Assembly: GCF_963678635.1 (NCBI RefSeq)
Contig: NC_087062.1
Coordinates: 81,508,751 to 81,572,750, forward strand
DNA from: Symsagittifera roscoffensis
Taxonomy: Eukaryota > Xenacoelomorpha > Acoela > Convolutidae
Reading direction: 5' to 3'
Length of the DNA stretch: 64,000 nucleotides
Positions 36,261-48,835 of this stretch are shown here, piece after piece (the stretch's first letter is position 1; every line of letters begins with the position of its first letter). The position numbers and the translations under genes were made by a program. A model generated the notes under the pieces. The model was not told the DNA's origin. It saw nothing but the letters and a program-made list of their open reading frames with translations, and made no database searches.

Positions 36261-36359
36261 TGCAATTATATTTAAGACCTTTCTATAACAACCTTAGACA
36301 GCAAAATAACTTTGAATGGACTACCGAACTTTTAAAAGAACTTTTAAATTAAAAAATTT

Positions 36360-36900
36360 TTAAAAGAACAAATATCAAATACAATTCCAGATCCTAATCA
36401 ACCATTTTATGCAATGTGCGATGCTTCAAATTTTGGCATCGGTGCAGCATTATTACAATCCCACAATGCAACAAATAAAATGAATCTTATATCAGCAAAC
36501 TTTCGCCTATTTACACAAGCTGAATTACGACTCTCTACCCTTATGAGAGAATGCACCGCCATAATATTTACACTCACAGATTATGAACTTTCAATACTTG
36601 GATCAAAACATCCAACAGTTTTATTTACAGATCATAATCCATAATTTTCTTTTTACACAAAAATCAAACCCAATTCACAGAGTTTATAGATTTCAACTAA
36701 TTTTAAGGAAGTTCCCAGACTTAAACATAGTTTGGACAGCAGGAAAAAACCTCGCACTACCCGACACTCTTAGTAGAAATACACAATTAACAAGGAAAAC
36801 AACAGTCGAAATACCACAAAATATTAAGTTTTTCCTTGCAAAAGATGAAACTTCACAAAGATTACAATGCAAATATGCAGTAAAAACTGACAGAGACTAA
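36360..36900 (+). pseudogene. RNase H, family B
   Basis: The frame 36414-36644 carries CDASNFGIGAALLQ (first Asp), TLMRECTAIIF (Glu) and VLFTDHNP (next Asp), the acidic core of a Ty3-type RNase H. It ends at a TAA just after HNP. The closing part (FPDLNIVWTAGKNLALPDTLSR) is in the overlapping frame 36583-36900. The enzyme degrades the RNA of RNA-DNA hybrids during reverse transcription. A single frame change separates otherwise well-kept halves. Confidence 0.75.
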
Positions 36901-37429
36901 TCACAGATTATTAATCTACAACATTTTCCACTATACTTAGATTGTCAAAATGATCACTACGAAGTAGATCTACTAGGAAAAATCTAAATTTAAAACCAAT
37001 ACCATATTCATCATGGATTAAAAACAAAACACAGCAAAAGACTATCAAACAAAAATCATACAAAACAGATCTATTCTCTTTAATAGAAAAAAAAACCTAA
37101 CTGATAATATGAATTTATCAGGCCCACCAAATAATGACTCAAAATATACAATAAACCAAGTCTTTAACCTCCATGACCCACCAGATACAATACCTCTATC
37201 AAAAACAGAAATTGAAAACATTTTCCTCCCAATAACAGAAAAAAAACAATAGAATTAATACGGAAACATCAAAACCTTGGCCCACTTATTAGACATTTAA
37301 AATCTTGGCACAAATATAAAACCAAACCAATTAAAGCCGATATCATCAATCTAGGTAATAAAACCCTTCTTAGATATTTCAGAAAAATTAATTATACCTC
37401 TATCAACGAGAATACAGATATTTTAGAAT

Positions 37430-38600
37430 ACCGAACATTTGATCTCAAAGTGCCCTGTCTACCTTTAAATGTGATGCTTATAGCTTTTCATACTTCCCAC
37501 TCATTACACACTAAAGGACACTCAGGATCAGAAAAAACAAACTCAAATTTCATTCAAAATTTTTACTTTCCAAAAGCACGAATTTGTATTTAAGTGTTAT
37601 GCAATGATTGCATAACATGCCAATTAAACAAACTATACCCAAACCAAAAACAAATTGAGGAAAAATAAGATTTTAAAGGACAAATCTATACTTCAATCAC
37701 AGCATTTTGTTTGATACAAAAGGACCAATATCACCATCCTCAGAAGGAAACTCATATATAATGGGCATAGTCGACGCAGTTACACACTACGTTGCACTTA
37801 ACCCAGTACCCCATTGTAATGCTTATTATGAATATACAACACTTTATGAACACTGGATAACAAAATTCGGATTACTCGAAATCCTTGTTACAGACAATGG
37901 TACTGAATTTATAAACAACGAAATTATCACAGTATGCCACTTATATAACACTAAACACAAATCAAGTACATCTCATGCACCTTAGACTAATGGATTAGTC
38001 GAAGGCACGAACCGTTCATTACAAGAATATCTTAGACGTATCATTAACGGAAATGACACACGATATACTGAATGGTCAACAGGTGTAAAACTAATCCCCT
38101 TATTTTATAATTTTCAAATCGCAACAAATTTAGGACTGTCACCCTTTAACGTCAACCCACTAAAAAATCAATCTATAATGTTATAATCTACCAGTAGATA
38201 CCCACGATGAAGATCATTTTTCATGATCCACAAATTTTAAAGTTAGCTTCCGGTACACGCACCGAATGGATTTTAAACAGAAATAAAAACATAAGGAAAT
38301 TTATCAAAAAGTATTAAAAAAATTATTACAGACACAAAATATTAATTCCCAAATAAATTCTCGATATACCCCAGCTACAAATTTAAAATTTGGAACATAC
38401 GTACGTTTTAATTCGAAATTTTACAACACAAAAAAGAATTTATAAAAACTTACAACCACTCCGGAAAGGACCATACCAAATAATCGATAAACTTACTGAC
38501 GTAACATACACACTTATAGAACTAAAGAAAAAAGAAATTGTTCATACCGAAACAATCTTTTACCTTATTATCCGAAAGATTACGCTCTTCGCGAACTGAC
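37430..38600 (+). pseudogene. Integrase, family B
   Basis: An N-terminal zinc-binding region reads SLHTKGHSG (His pair) followed by CNDCITC near 37600. The core occupies the frame 37707-37985: FDTKGP with the first catalytic Asp, HYVALNPVPH, and VTDNGTEFINNE with the second. After a TAG at 37984 the frame continues with TNGLVEGTNRSL and the catalytic Glu. So all three catalytic residues survive. The C-terminal part (38390-38599) has the GPYQIIDKLTDVTYTL fold typical of the Ty3 integrase tail. Stops at about 37592 and 37984 and later frame changes make it defective. Confidence 0.75.
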
Positions 38601-38639
38601 TCAATTATACTCCTTTACAGGACTCAAAGTTAATCACAA

Positions 38640-38890
38640 TAAATCCGATTTCAAACAAAATCAAAGCACAGATATGAATTCTATCCAAAAACCATTGATA
38701 CAGAACAATGGTCATCTCGATGTTCAAGTATACGACCAGATCCAAGTCACCAGGCATTTCATCCAAAGTCAAACTACATGCCACATCCAAACGAGATTGG
38801 AACATTGCTATTCTCTAATAAACCGAATCAAGGCTCATCACAAACGATCAGAAATCATGACACGATCTCCCGAAACGGAATAACTCCGAT
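38640..38890 (+). repeat. Pol tail segment repeated at 47.1 kb
   Basis: About 200 bp here match 47085-47295. In the best common frame both encode TEQW-S-RCSSIR, an HP-x-S-x-YMPHPNEIG motif and an RNHDTIS motif. The shared protein frame suggests the C-terminal tail of pol. The frames listed as open on the other phases are shadows. Confidence 0.6.
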
Positions 38891-40240
38891 TACAAACAAA
38901 ATCAAAGCACTGATAAGAATTCTATACAAAAACTAGTAGAACAAAAAAATAAAAAAGAACTTAACAAACTAACATCTCAAAATTTAGACAACAAAAAGAT
39001 AACTCAAACTGAAAAAAAAAGATCAAAAATTAGTAGAAAAAATTCTACCACAAGTATGAAAAGAAAAATCTCAACATAGACAATCATCGCGACTTCAAAA
39101 TCAGCCACTTTCACTCCATTATCTAAAATAACAAAGAAAGTTGATTTTCAGAAACCACTTTAAAATTAGTTACTATTTTAACCTCTTGAAAGATCTTTTA
39201 AACACCCGTACATTTTCTCAAAATTCATGCTGGAAAGCACTTGAACAAACTAGTTCAAATTCAGCCAATAAGACCCTATCCAAATCAACGCCTTATTTTT
39301 GATACGACTTCTTTAGTTTACAAACAATCATCTTCAAGCGTATCTTAACTATAACTAACAGACCTCCAGGTCAGAAATAAGCAAACCGCTACAAATTGAC
39401 ACCTGAAATAAACAAAGTCTCATTATTACAAACTTCCCCTATCAAGTAGAACAAAGATCAACAGTATTGTCCCAATTTAGACCTCAAAGATCCCTCAAGC
39501 AAAAACATTAAATTAGCCTAAAGAACAAAATTGACTTGATCATTTAGCCTAAAGTACGAATATCTCTTAAATATCCCCCATCATCCAATAAATAAAAACA
39601 AAACTAGGAAGACCCTCAATAGCCCTTAAAACTTCGCTTCACCACAAATTGCCAAAACGAAACCCACTTGTCAAAAAATCAATAAATAATCCGACCACAC
39701 TCAAATTAAGCCTCACAAAATAATAAATAATTCGACGGAACGAATCTTTTCTTCAAATGCTTCTTTCAAAACCAGTCAGCTATATTCAAGATATACTTTT
39801 AAACTTTTTCAATCATTTCAAACTTTTTCAAATTCAGCATAATCCTAATAGCCGATACCCTGAAATGATCATCCTCCTGAATCTTTTTTGTATTTTTTTC
39901 ATCATGTTTTATTCTCTAGCCCGAACCTACAAAAATTTTTCAAAAAACATTGACCACTTCCTCAGGTACGATATTTCAATAACCATCTAAATGTTCTCAT
40001 ATCTATTCAGTAGAACAGATGTTTTTCTTCTGTTTATAAACTTTCTCACGTTTCTGAAATCCCTCATAAGGACAATATGCAAATGTATAAAAAAAGGCTA
40101 CCGTAAATTTCGCATTAGCAACGATACTTTTAATCCTTTTCAACGAAGAATATTACAAAAAACATAAAATTTCTTCGTAATTAAATAATTTTTAAAATTT
40201 TTCCAAAATTGCTAATCAACAACACTCACACCAGTCCCCA
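38891..40240 (+). other. Interval between pol and env of family B
   Basis: No convincing gene. The frame 39757-39990 contains a hydrophobic run (LLNLFCIFFIMFYSLA) that could be a membrane segment but stands alone. A TATA-like TATAAAAAAAGG occurs near 40087 and might serve env transcription. Confidence 0.35.
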
Positions 40241-40399
40241 CCAACAACATGCCAAGAACCCCCAACAAAATCAACAAATAGTCAAACAAATAACCCCCAA
40301 TCGTCAACACGCATCTCTTTTCAATACAATCCATATACATTAGAAGAAAGACACGCACGATTGTCCGAACCACTAGAGCCAGTAATTAGCGAAGCACCT

Positions 40400-41400
40400 C
40401 TGAGTGATCCACAATATGAACCAGTATCCAATATATAACCCTCTCCAGCAAGATGTTATTATAACAAGACACCAAATTCGAATTCAAAACACACTCGAAC
40501 AAAACAGACAAATTTTTCATCCAAGACGAAATAGAAGTTTGCAAACCCCCAGAGTTCAATTCAACATACCTCATTCACCAATAGCAAATCCTATAGACCT
40601 CTCCAGTAGTACAATTCAAAGTACTCCCCATACCCCATCACAACCAAACACATCAAACATCCCATCAGATTATTTAGGTTCAACCCCTACATCTGAACAA
40701 ATTCGATGAGAACCCCTTTTAATCCCCCAGCTACTACAGAACATCTCCCATATTGGATGACACAATTTTTTACTCAAATTGAACCAAACTTAGTGAATGA
40801 TCCAATATACGTTTCATCTGACACAACTTTGTCATTACCAGAAACTCTCTCACTCCCTTCAACCCCTTCCTTAACTCAAATTTCACGAACACTATTTCCT
40901 CCAAATTTTCCCACAAATCTCGACGCTAGATACAGAGAGAATTCAACCAATAACATACACCTACAATTAGACTGGAATACAATCGTAGCACCCCCTCCAT
41001 TATTTGGTCAACATCACGAAAATAACAGATTACACAACTGGGCACTAAACAGATTACAATACCGACAAGATATCCACAAAGATATAAAAGAACATAACAT
41101 ACAAAAACTTACACAGATTAATCTGACATTAAAATTTGAAATTACAGTCAGACTAAATAATATAATTCACCATCCTTCACCCCTAGCCCCCCCCCCCAAA
41201 TATAAAAGCTCAATCTTTACCTCCCCCTTTTATAACCACAGAAATTATCTACAAATACGTTAGATACACAAAAAAGACAATCGGAAAGATATTTCTTTAT
41301 AATCCATACTCAGGACTATCATACACATGTATCTTTTAAAGATACTAATTTTCCAGACCCTTCTTTTTTTCAATTTCTCATAACCCGATCATAACAATCA
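40400..41400 (+). pseudogene. N-terminal region of the family B env block
   Basis: Frames 40404-40709 and 40706-41263 overlap by a few bases. They are Pro/Ser/Thr/Asn-rich and hydrophilic, with PSTPSLTQISRTLFPPNF-type segments and no Cys-rich fold. They precede the glycoprotein proper and lack a clear signal peptide. They could be a separate ORF between pol and env or a long disordered leader. No family is recognised. Confidence 0.4.
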
Positions 41401-41409
41401 TTCCCCCCG

Positions 41410-43670
41410 AACAGGACCCCAGGATTTACTAGTCCCACACTATGACTGTGAAGAAAATGAACAAAACACATTACATAAACATGCATTAAATCAAGTCACT
41501 TAAAGCGAATCCAAACCACAATCAGTAGAAGCAACAAACAAAATAGCTACACTTTACTCAAAAGCACGAGCTACAAAACTAACAGGGTATAAATTCACAG
41601 CATCATTTTCCGAAAAGAAAGTACATTGTTCTCAAGTCTCAAACAGAAATAAAAAAAGACTAGATCATGAATCTTTCTACCAAAGTAATTTTGAAAAACT
41701 TTTACATCTCAGCCCTGATGATTGTAAAAACAAACATAACCGATTAAAAATTACATCAATCAAAGGCACAAACAGAAAATTGGTAAACTTTCAAGTTTTT
41801 CCAGACTCTGCACATCAAGCCGAACTTGAAAGATACCAAGCTCATACAAAACTAGACAAAAAATTTCCATTCCACGGCGCACATGGAAGCTTAACTTACA
41901 ATCTTCATGATAAAAATTGGATACCACACATCGGAATAAACAATCCCTCAAATTGTAAAGCAGACACTTAAAAAAAGATACTAAGAAATCATGTTTTTTG
42001 ATTGGAAAATACAAGTTGAAAAAGTACAATTAACACGAGATTTAAAATATGACACCAAAATTTATCAAGGAATCAGACTCTCTTGCAAAAATGGCCAAGG
42101 ATACTGCAATCCACTACACGAACACAAGCAACAATTGTTTGGTTTCCCGAAGACACCTGTACCACATTTCAAGTAGCAAAATACACGCTAGAATGAAAAA
42201 ATTTCACCAAAAATATTTTATTGAACTAATCCCTTATGAAGATGTAAACCCTGAAAAAATCAGACAGAGTAAATATAAATTAAGAAACATTCATAAGATA
42301 GAAAACAAGTTGACACTTTCCAATTTTACCCAGAAACGGAACTTCCATGTAAATAACGCAAACCACTTTATAAAACACAACATTCAGAAATTCTGGTCGC
42401 ATAAGAACAAGGTTTTGACATGAATACAGGAAAATTTATTATAGACCCCCATGCAACACATTACTCAACCAGTGACAAAAATTCGTACATCTCAGTAAAC
42501 CTCCTAAAAACACAGGAAACATTGGTGGAAAAATAAAACCACAAGACAAAGACAGTACACGTTTACAAGAACTATCACTTATGAACAACACTCATTGTGG
42601 CGCAATTCATTATGACATAGACCTAGAAATGAAACTAGACTATACAATAAGTAGATTTTTTACAACTATTGACTATACAATACAATACAATTTTATTGAC
42701 TATACAATAAGTAGAAATGTCTTTGACAGAACTTGAAACACTACATCAATTATGCGAACTCGAAAGAACACAAATTCTACAATCACCTGCACTAGCAGAA
42801 CTCGAAAACCCTTATGCAGAATATTTATTATCAGGTAACAGATCAAATTTTATTGACTATGAAGGAAACATATTATGGGCTTACACTTGTACCAAAAAAG
42901 TATCACCCTTATATGTTTTTGAAGATAAAAGTTGCTATAAAAGAATCCCAATATTCTATAAAAAATGAAGTACATTTTGTTGATACACTTTCACGAGGAA
43001 CTTATTTTTGGGAAACAGAAACCCATGTGGATCAACAAACAGCCAGAATGTAACACAATTGAATCCTGATGAAGATAAATACTACCTTCTCACACCATAC
43101 CCTACACTTATGCAACCATTAAAAACATTTTCACCAGAAAGCATTAGAGCTTTTGCCCGCAATCCAAATATCGATTTACAATCGATCGGCAAACACTCTA
43201 AATCCGCCATTCAACACCACATGCGTACACAACAATTTCAAGAACTACTCACAAAAATGGAAAATACAACGACAATCCATAGATCAAAACTTACGCAAAC
43301 TTGCAGAAACAGCAGGCTTTTCAAATATCTACGCACAAGACTACAGCGGATATTTCAAAGATACAAAAGATTACCTTTTATTAAATGGCAAAAAATACAG
43401 ACCACAAGATACATCACCAATAAAAAATTTTTGTTTTGTAAATTTGAAAAACGAACTTCTTGCCTTTCTAGGATGGCCCTACTACATCTTAGAAAGATTG
43501 ACTATATTATACGCAATACTTAACTTTCTTGGATTTCCTTTTTCTCTACTAAAAGGAATCTACAGTACATGCGCAAGTAAACAAACAAGTAAGCGTAGCA
43601 CGCATACTTTTTGCAGGTTTTTTTGGAATATTCTCTACATCAATAAATAAAATAATTTTAGACGCTCAAA
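41410..43670 (+). pseudogene. Envelope-like glycoprotein, family B
   Basis: Successive frames encode one Cys-rich ectodomain. From 41430, YDCEENEQNTLHKHALNQ runs to a P-D-D-C segment (to 41971). Next comes a CKNGQGYC block with LFGFP near 42090, and then the long frame 42049-42423. The frames 42717-42968 and 42814-43053 hold a W-A-Y-T-C motif, a CYKRIPIFY motif and a FVDTLSRGTYFW motif. After a post-fusion-type helical stretch, 43153-43650 ends in a hydrophobic anchor (PYYILERLTILYAILNFLGFPF) and a Cys/Ser-rich cytosolic tail. The arrangement matches the family A env remnant. Such proteins mediate membrane fusion of enveloped particles; this copy is broken by several frame changes and stops. 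Family resemblance to chuvirus-like envelopes is from memory. Confidence 0.6.
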
Positions 43671-43970
43671 TAAAAGAATACAATACCAAACTATCAACAA
43701 CACCGAACATATATGACAATTCAAAAACAATACGAAAACAACGCATACGGCACCACAATTACAAAGCCTAAACCATAACCATCCTTTATCATTAGTACCA
43801 CGAAATTTCAGAAGACAGTCCTCATATCTTCAAGACCTAATTACTCACAAAACCCAATTCAACGCATACTAACCCAAGAATATAATATACAAGACACATA
43901 CGATCAAATTATAGAACAACCACATACTACGAACTTTCGTTCTCAAAACAACCATCTTTTTAGCCCACGA

Positions 43971-45485
43971 TGAGCCGCCGAGTTGGATCACTCCATCGCT
44001 CCAATTCCTACCCAGTCAACCTTCAAAGCAACCTCCCCCTCATACCACTTTTTGCTTTCCCCACCTGAATCACATCAAGATAGCACTTCATCCGGCATGG
44101 ATTCAGATACTAATTCAAACACCACTATAAATAATACTATTTCCCGATTTAAAAACTCAGATCTCGAGACCCCTGACAAATCTGACAACTCCGAACCGAG
44201 CCCATCTACATTTTCCCAACCTCCTTTTCAACCTCTCCACTCCCAATTAAAATTTGAACCTCCTTCCACTTCCTCTTCTATTTCCTATGTAACACCCACA
44301 TATTCCCCTTGACCAGTGTACGTTCAGACAACAACAGCTCTGTAAATACACAACTATCTCATGAACTTGACAATTTTATCACACTTCAGCAACAATTACA
44401 GCACCCTCATATACTAACCATTCGCCAACTCTCACAATCCATAATACCATCAAACCCATCAATCACAACTCCCCCTTCAAATTACAACCCTTCGCAAAAC
44501 CCAACTCCCTCGTCAAATCCATCCTCATCTAGTACAAACCGAGCTTATTGAGCCTTGAAAAGGAAATTCCCCAATACTCCATTTCCCTCTCACCCAGGAA
44601 CGGCCTCAACATTTTTTAATCATCAACTCCACACTAACACTAAAGAATTTCTTCAAATATGTTTACCCTTTTTCCCCCAATACACCTACTTTCATTCAGA
44701 ACCTATTGACGAACACCCTAATTCTCTTAATGAGCACGTATTATACCCAACACTTTCATGGACATCATTTTATCACTTCACTAATCCACTACCCTTACCA
44801 TCATATAACACCCCATCTGATAGCGAACAATGCAGCATTCAACTCTACCTTTTAACAACAGCACTCACTCCAAAACAATATACACAAACAGGATACAAAC
44901 AGTCACTTATCAGATTCACCGAACCCAAAACTAACAAAAATTCTATCGATCACTACGACCATCACATCCAAAGACCAAACGAAGACACCTTTCTGAACGA
45001 CCATAAATTTGCTAACCCACAACTAACAGAAACATTCTTCATTAAAACACCATACGTTTTCACCCTCAATACTTTAGATAAAAAAATTAGACCACGTCAT
45101 TTCAGCACCACTTCGTAATATTCGAACCTATGACTCATATTTTAACAAATTTAACAATTTCTAACTCATTTCTAACTCAACCTTTCATTTCCTCACACCC
45201 AAAGAACGTGATTTGCACTGTTCACACGACATCATGTTACGAACTAAACAGACACACACTTATACTTACTATAAGTTCATCCAACATCATTACACTCATA
45301 ATACACCAGCACGACAAATTCACCACAGATATCAATACATTAACTCCAAATATACCTCACCATCCTTTCTTAACATCACTTATTGTATTAAAGACACTTA
45401 CCTACAAGGCATCCTCCGCAATTATGATCCCATCACCCAGATGTATATATTCTGTCCCTTAACCACACCAAAATCTTCAACGTAG
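43971..45485 (+). pseudogene. Unrecognised ORF block after env, family B
   Basis: Three adjoining frames (43983-44312, 44309-44551 and 44555-45118) are open for 109, 80 and 187 codons, followed by 45130-45462 and 45213-45485. The first two are Ser/Pro/Thr-rich and probably disordered. The third is Phe/Tyr/His/Pro-rich and reads like a folded protein (FFPQYTYFHSEP, LSWTSFYHFTNP). Junctions at 44312/44309 and 44551/44555 suggest single-base changes in one ancestral frame of some 500 codons. It lies between env and the presumed 3' end, where accessory or fused ORFs can occur. No domain is recognised. Confidence 0.4.
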
Positions 45486-45566
45486 ACGAATCCCGCCCAC
45501 TAATCGTCCCACACGAATTCCTACATCCCATTGAAAACACGGTCCTAGAATTCATCCATAACACCA

Positions 45567-45642
45567 GGATATAACCATAAATTTTATAACCTCATCCAAA
45601 ATGAGGATATAATCATAAATTTTGTAACCTCATCCAAAACAC
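45567..45642. repeat. Tandem repeat, 2 x 38 bp
   Basis: GGATATAA at 45567 and 45605 begin two copies of a 38-bp unit ending in CCTCATCCAAAA, differing at two or three bases. It lies in non-coding sequence after the family B ORF block. Confidence 0.75.
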
Positions 45643-45850
45643 ACCTTACGAACTCTCACCTAGCACTGAAGAGCATAAAATCATTAGAGCACGCAAATTG
45701 CTTTGGCCATTTCTCCAAACTAAACACATCTTTCGTTAGATAGCTAAATTACTAACATCATCAGAAATCATCCACGACGTTTTTCCCCACGAATTCTTCA
45801 CAGACGAATAAGGTAATATAAATTAAATATATTCTAGTAACAAATTAGAA

Positions 45851-46400
45851 CGAAAACTAACCAATCTTTAAAAATGTTTTCTCTTTTTCTCTAGTCTTCA
45901 CAGGCACAATTATCAATCATCTACAAAAAAGAAAAACGAGAAAAAAAAACAGAATTTTTTTTTCTAGAATCATAAAATATATTAACCAAATACAATAAGT
46001 GAAGCAGTAAAATTTACCCCCAAAAAACAGCATTAAATTGATATGAAAACTCTTTTCCCATATGCAGTAAATATTTTTAAAATGAAAATTAATTGATAAT
46101 TTTAACCCGCAAATAAAAGCCGTAAAATTAATAATTTCAAAAATAAAAAATTAATAATAGTTGCCTATAGAATTGAAGCAGTACTAATCTTTTCAAAGAC
46201 ACTTCTTTATAGTTTTAAATGTTCACTTGCCCACAATCCTATCCACAATCGCACAGCTCGCCCACGAAGAACTGTTTAAAATAATGAATTCAAGTTTTAA
46301 CTTTCACCGATAACAACTCCAACCAGTTTTAACACATTTCAAACTTTTTCTTTAACCCGATTGGAAAGGAATTATATAATAATCCAAACTAACCAACGCA
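45851..46400. other. Gene-free AT-rich stretch
   Basis: No gene, LTR end or RNA is supported. The strand remains G-poor to about 46.4 kb. Confidence 0.35.
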
Positions 46401-47600
46401 GCTTACTAAACACCACAAATCACAACCTAACAGCATGACTAAGAAAAGAAATTCCACGGTACCCAAACCGGACTAACACCAGCTTAGAACTGGATAAACT
46501 ATTCTTTTGAAGACTACTTTCAAGTCTGAACACAAAAAAAAACAAAACACAAAAAAGTCGAAGAACAAACCCAAAACAAACGATTTGAAATTTGAAGAAA
46601 AGGACACAACCAAGACAAAGAGGGAAAAACCAGTAACAAAAAAGGCACCAAAGGTTGAACACAAAAAAGACCCTCCAAAAAAGAGAGCATGAATTTATAC
46701 TCCGCTCCTGGCCTAACCCACCAGAGAGGACGTCCTGCGCATGCTCTATAGCCGGCCTAATCTACCGTGCTACATCCACGCTTGGTGATCAACACTCTAT
46801 TTTTGACAAGAGTTACTCAAGGGTGAGTAGCTCTTAAAAATAACCGAACTAAACAATAACGCTTTTGCGATAAAAATTAATACAAGGTCATAACTAAAAA
46901 CAAAATTAACAAAGATTTGTATATGTATATAAAACAATGCAGAATATAGATTACTTACAGCCCAAAGACGAGCAGCAAGGAACTTAACAACCCAGTCACA
47001 CTCCAACTACGGAATGGCAAAACAAACCCGACATGCTGCCTTCAGTCACTACACTCAAAGGATTTAAAGTACAACTTGGCATCGCAACAAAGGAAACCCA
47101 TTGAAACAGAACAATGGCTATCTCGATGTTCAAGTATACGTACAGATCCAAGTCACCAGGCACTTCATCCAAATTCAAAATACATGCCACATCCAAACGA
47201 GATTGGAGCATTGCGATTCTCTAATAAAACTAATCAACACTCATCACAACCGATCAGAAATCATGATACGATCTCCCAAAACGATCGTGATAACAATCGT
47301 TCTTCGTAATCGTAAAAAAGAATATGCTCGCAACTTCTAAAGAAAGACACCATCATCCATTCTCCACTACAGTAGAACACTGAAGAACTAAAACTCTGTA
47401 AACCCCGGATGGGTGGAACCAGATCTAAGCCAGAATTTATTATTGGATAGTATTATGATGTTTTAACTCAATAAAATATTGAATACTAACCAATCATACT
47501 CCATCAAACTAACAACCCACTTTTATGTAAGTGCTGAAACTACTTGTAGTTTCAGCACCAGAGCAATTTGAATTAAGCTTAGAATACAGTTGTACAGTCA
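46400..47600 (+). mobile_element. Second family B-like fragment
   Basis: This interval contains a Lys-rich frame (46507-46692, many KK and KP pairs, no known domain), a GC-richer strip (46700-46790), the 200-bp pol-tail copy (47085-47295), and the 49-bp LTR-like segment at 47549. The order pol tail then LTR-like start would fit the 3' end of an element whose middle was deleted. Its borders are unknown. Confidence 0.4.
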
Positions 47601-48130
47601 TAACTCACAATGCTCAAAGAGGAAGCAACTTTGAGGTCTAAAAGAAAAAGAATTAAATTTTTGTAACTTCCGGAAGTGTCAGATAAACCGATTATTACGG
47701 GGGTAGTCAACAGATCCATGAAAATTGGTCAAGTTTTGAGGACCTCTTCCAGTAATTCCAATTTTTCTCGACCATGGAACCTTGATTGGATCTCAAACGA
47801 ATTAACATTCTCTTTTCACTGCTAGTCGTTTAAATAAAAAAACATCGGAGATCGAAGCTAAATTGATTCTAAAAATCCACAAGTTGCGGTAAAACATTTG
47901 GCAACAGATTGGGAATGCGAAAATGTATCTCATAAAAATTATGAATTGTTTTCTTTATCTTAATCTCTAAATTGAATTGGTTTGGAATTCAGAAATAGTT
48001 GTATGATGCTGTAATGCTGCCTGTATTAATGGTATGTTATGGTTTCAATCGTGTGAGAGGGTTCGTTGAGCAGGGTTGAGGTGCGACGGGTGCTGCGGGG
48101 GGGGGGGGGTTGATAAGGAAGAGGGGGTCG
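47601..48130. other. 3' flank of the synaptotagmin gene
   Basis: On the minus strand this follows the synaptotagmin stop codon. It includes a G-run on the plus strand at about 48098-48110 and no recognised coding sequence. A defensible polyadenylation site was not identified. Confidence 0.4.
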
Positions 48131-48252
48131 CTAGTAGTCCTGGTCGATCCTTAAGTAGTGCCACATTGTGACTGGCTGTCGTCTTTTGGTCAGCATTTCT
48201 CGCCAGTGTTGCATCTCTCGTTGGCCCGCTCTTCTTCCTAACAGCACGCTGC
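48131..48252 (-). CDS. Synaptotagmin-like gene, last exon (end of C2B domain)
   Basis: The exon starts after acceptor CTTGTACAG at 48253-48255 with GC, which completes the Gly codon begun in the preceding exon. It encodes GSVLLGRRAG, then a HWREML helix and P-V-T-M-WHYL, the C-terminal beta strand of C2B that carries the synaptotagmin-type WHxL motif, and ends with a TAG at 48131-48133. The WHxL motif of C2B is known to matter for vesicle docking in synaptotagmins. The joined product of the three exons here is 145 residues, a complete C2B domain. C2A and the membrane anchor must lie upstream of the window's visible exons. Confidence 0.85.
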
Positions 48253-48835
48253 CTGTACAAGAAACAATTTTAGCCAAACTGCTTGTCGCTGGTTTAAGGT
48301 CGCAAGTCTTATGATAGAAGCGCCGAACGGCCGAAAATTTCTTACGAAAAAAAAACCCTTTAAGCCAGTAACTTATCCTCTTTGGCCACCGGGATTTCCA
48401 CATTCTAATTACACAAAGAGCCCTTTCTTTGTAAATACTTATTTAGGACGTCTACTTTTTGCCGACAAACCTTCATTATTAAAATATTTTAATTTTGAGC
48501 CCAACAAAAAATATATTTTTTTGTTCAAATACTTTCACAACTGAGTAAAAGCGGCTTTTTGGCAAAAGTTTTTTTCACAATTCATGCAGAGTCTTTTGAA
48601 TGTTTGAGAAGATTTAGGAGTTTCATAGACATGTTTTCGAATGTTTCCCTCGCAAAAACCCTAGATCCACACCTGCTTTAAGTTTTTAAGACCCACCCGT
48701 TGATATTAAAAACAACATCAAATTCAAAATAGCTAAAATCTTTTCGGGCATCCCGCCTTTTTCCCTATTTCTTACCAGCCAATTAATTGAAACAGTTGGA
48801 ACTAATTCAAAAGTATTTATATATTCAATTGACGA

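Larger units (their letters stand above)
30540..45850 (+). mobile_element. Large env-bearing Ty3/gypsy element (family B)
   Basis: Gag, Arg/Asn-rich nucleocapsid-like tail, protease, RT, RNase H, integrase, a pol tail, an env-like glycoprotein and a further ORF block follow in order on the plus strand over about 15 kb. The plus strand is conspicuously A/C-rich and G-poor throughout. Many catalytic motifs survive (protease Asp, RT YLDD, RNase H acidic residues, integrase D, D and E). Single stops and frameshifts break nearly every domain, so this copy is defective but younger than family A. LTRs were not established. Confidence 0.75.

Noticed and set aside
46507-46692. Lys-rich 61-codon ORF as a host gene (histone H1- or ribosomal-like)
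   Set aside because: Low-complexity Lys/Thr/Pro composition in an A-rich element fragment, with no flanking exon or conserved motif.
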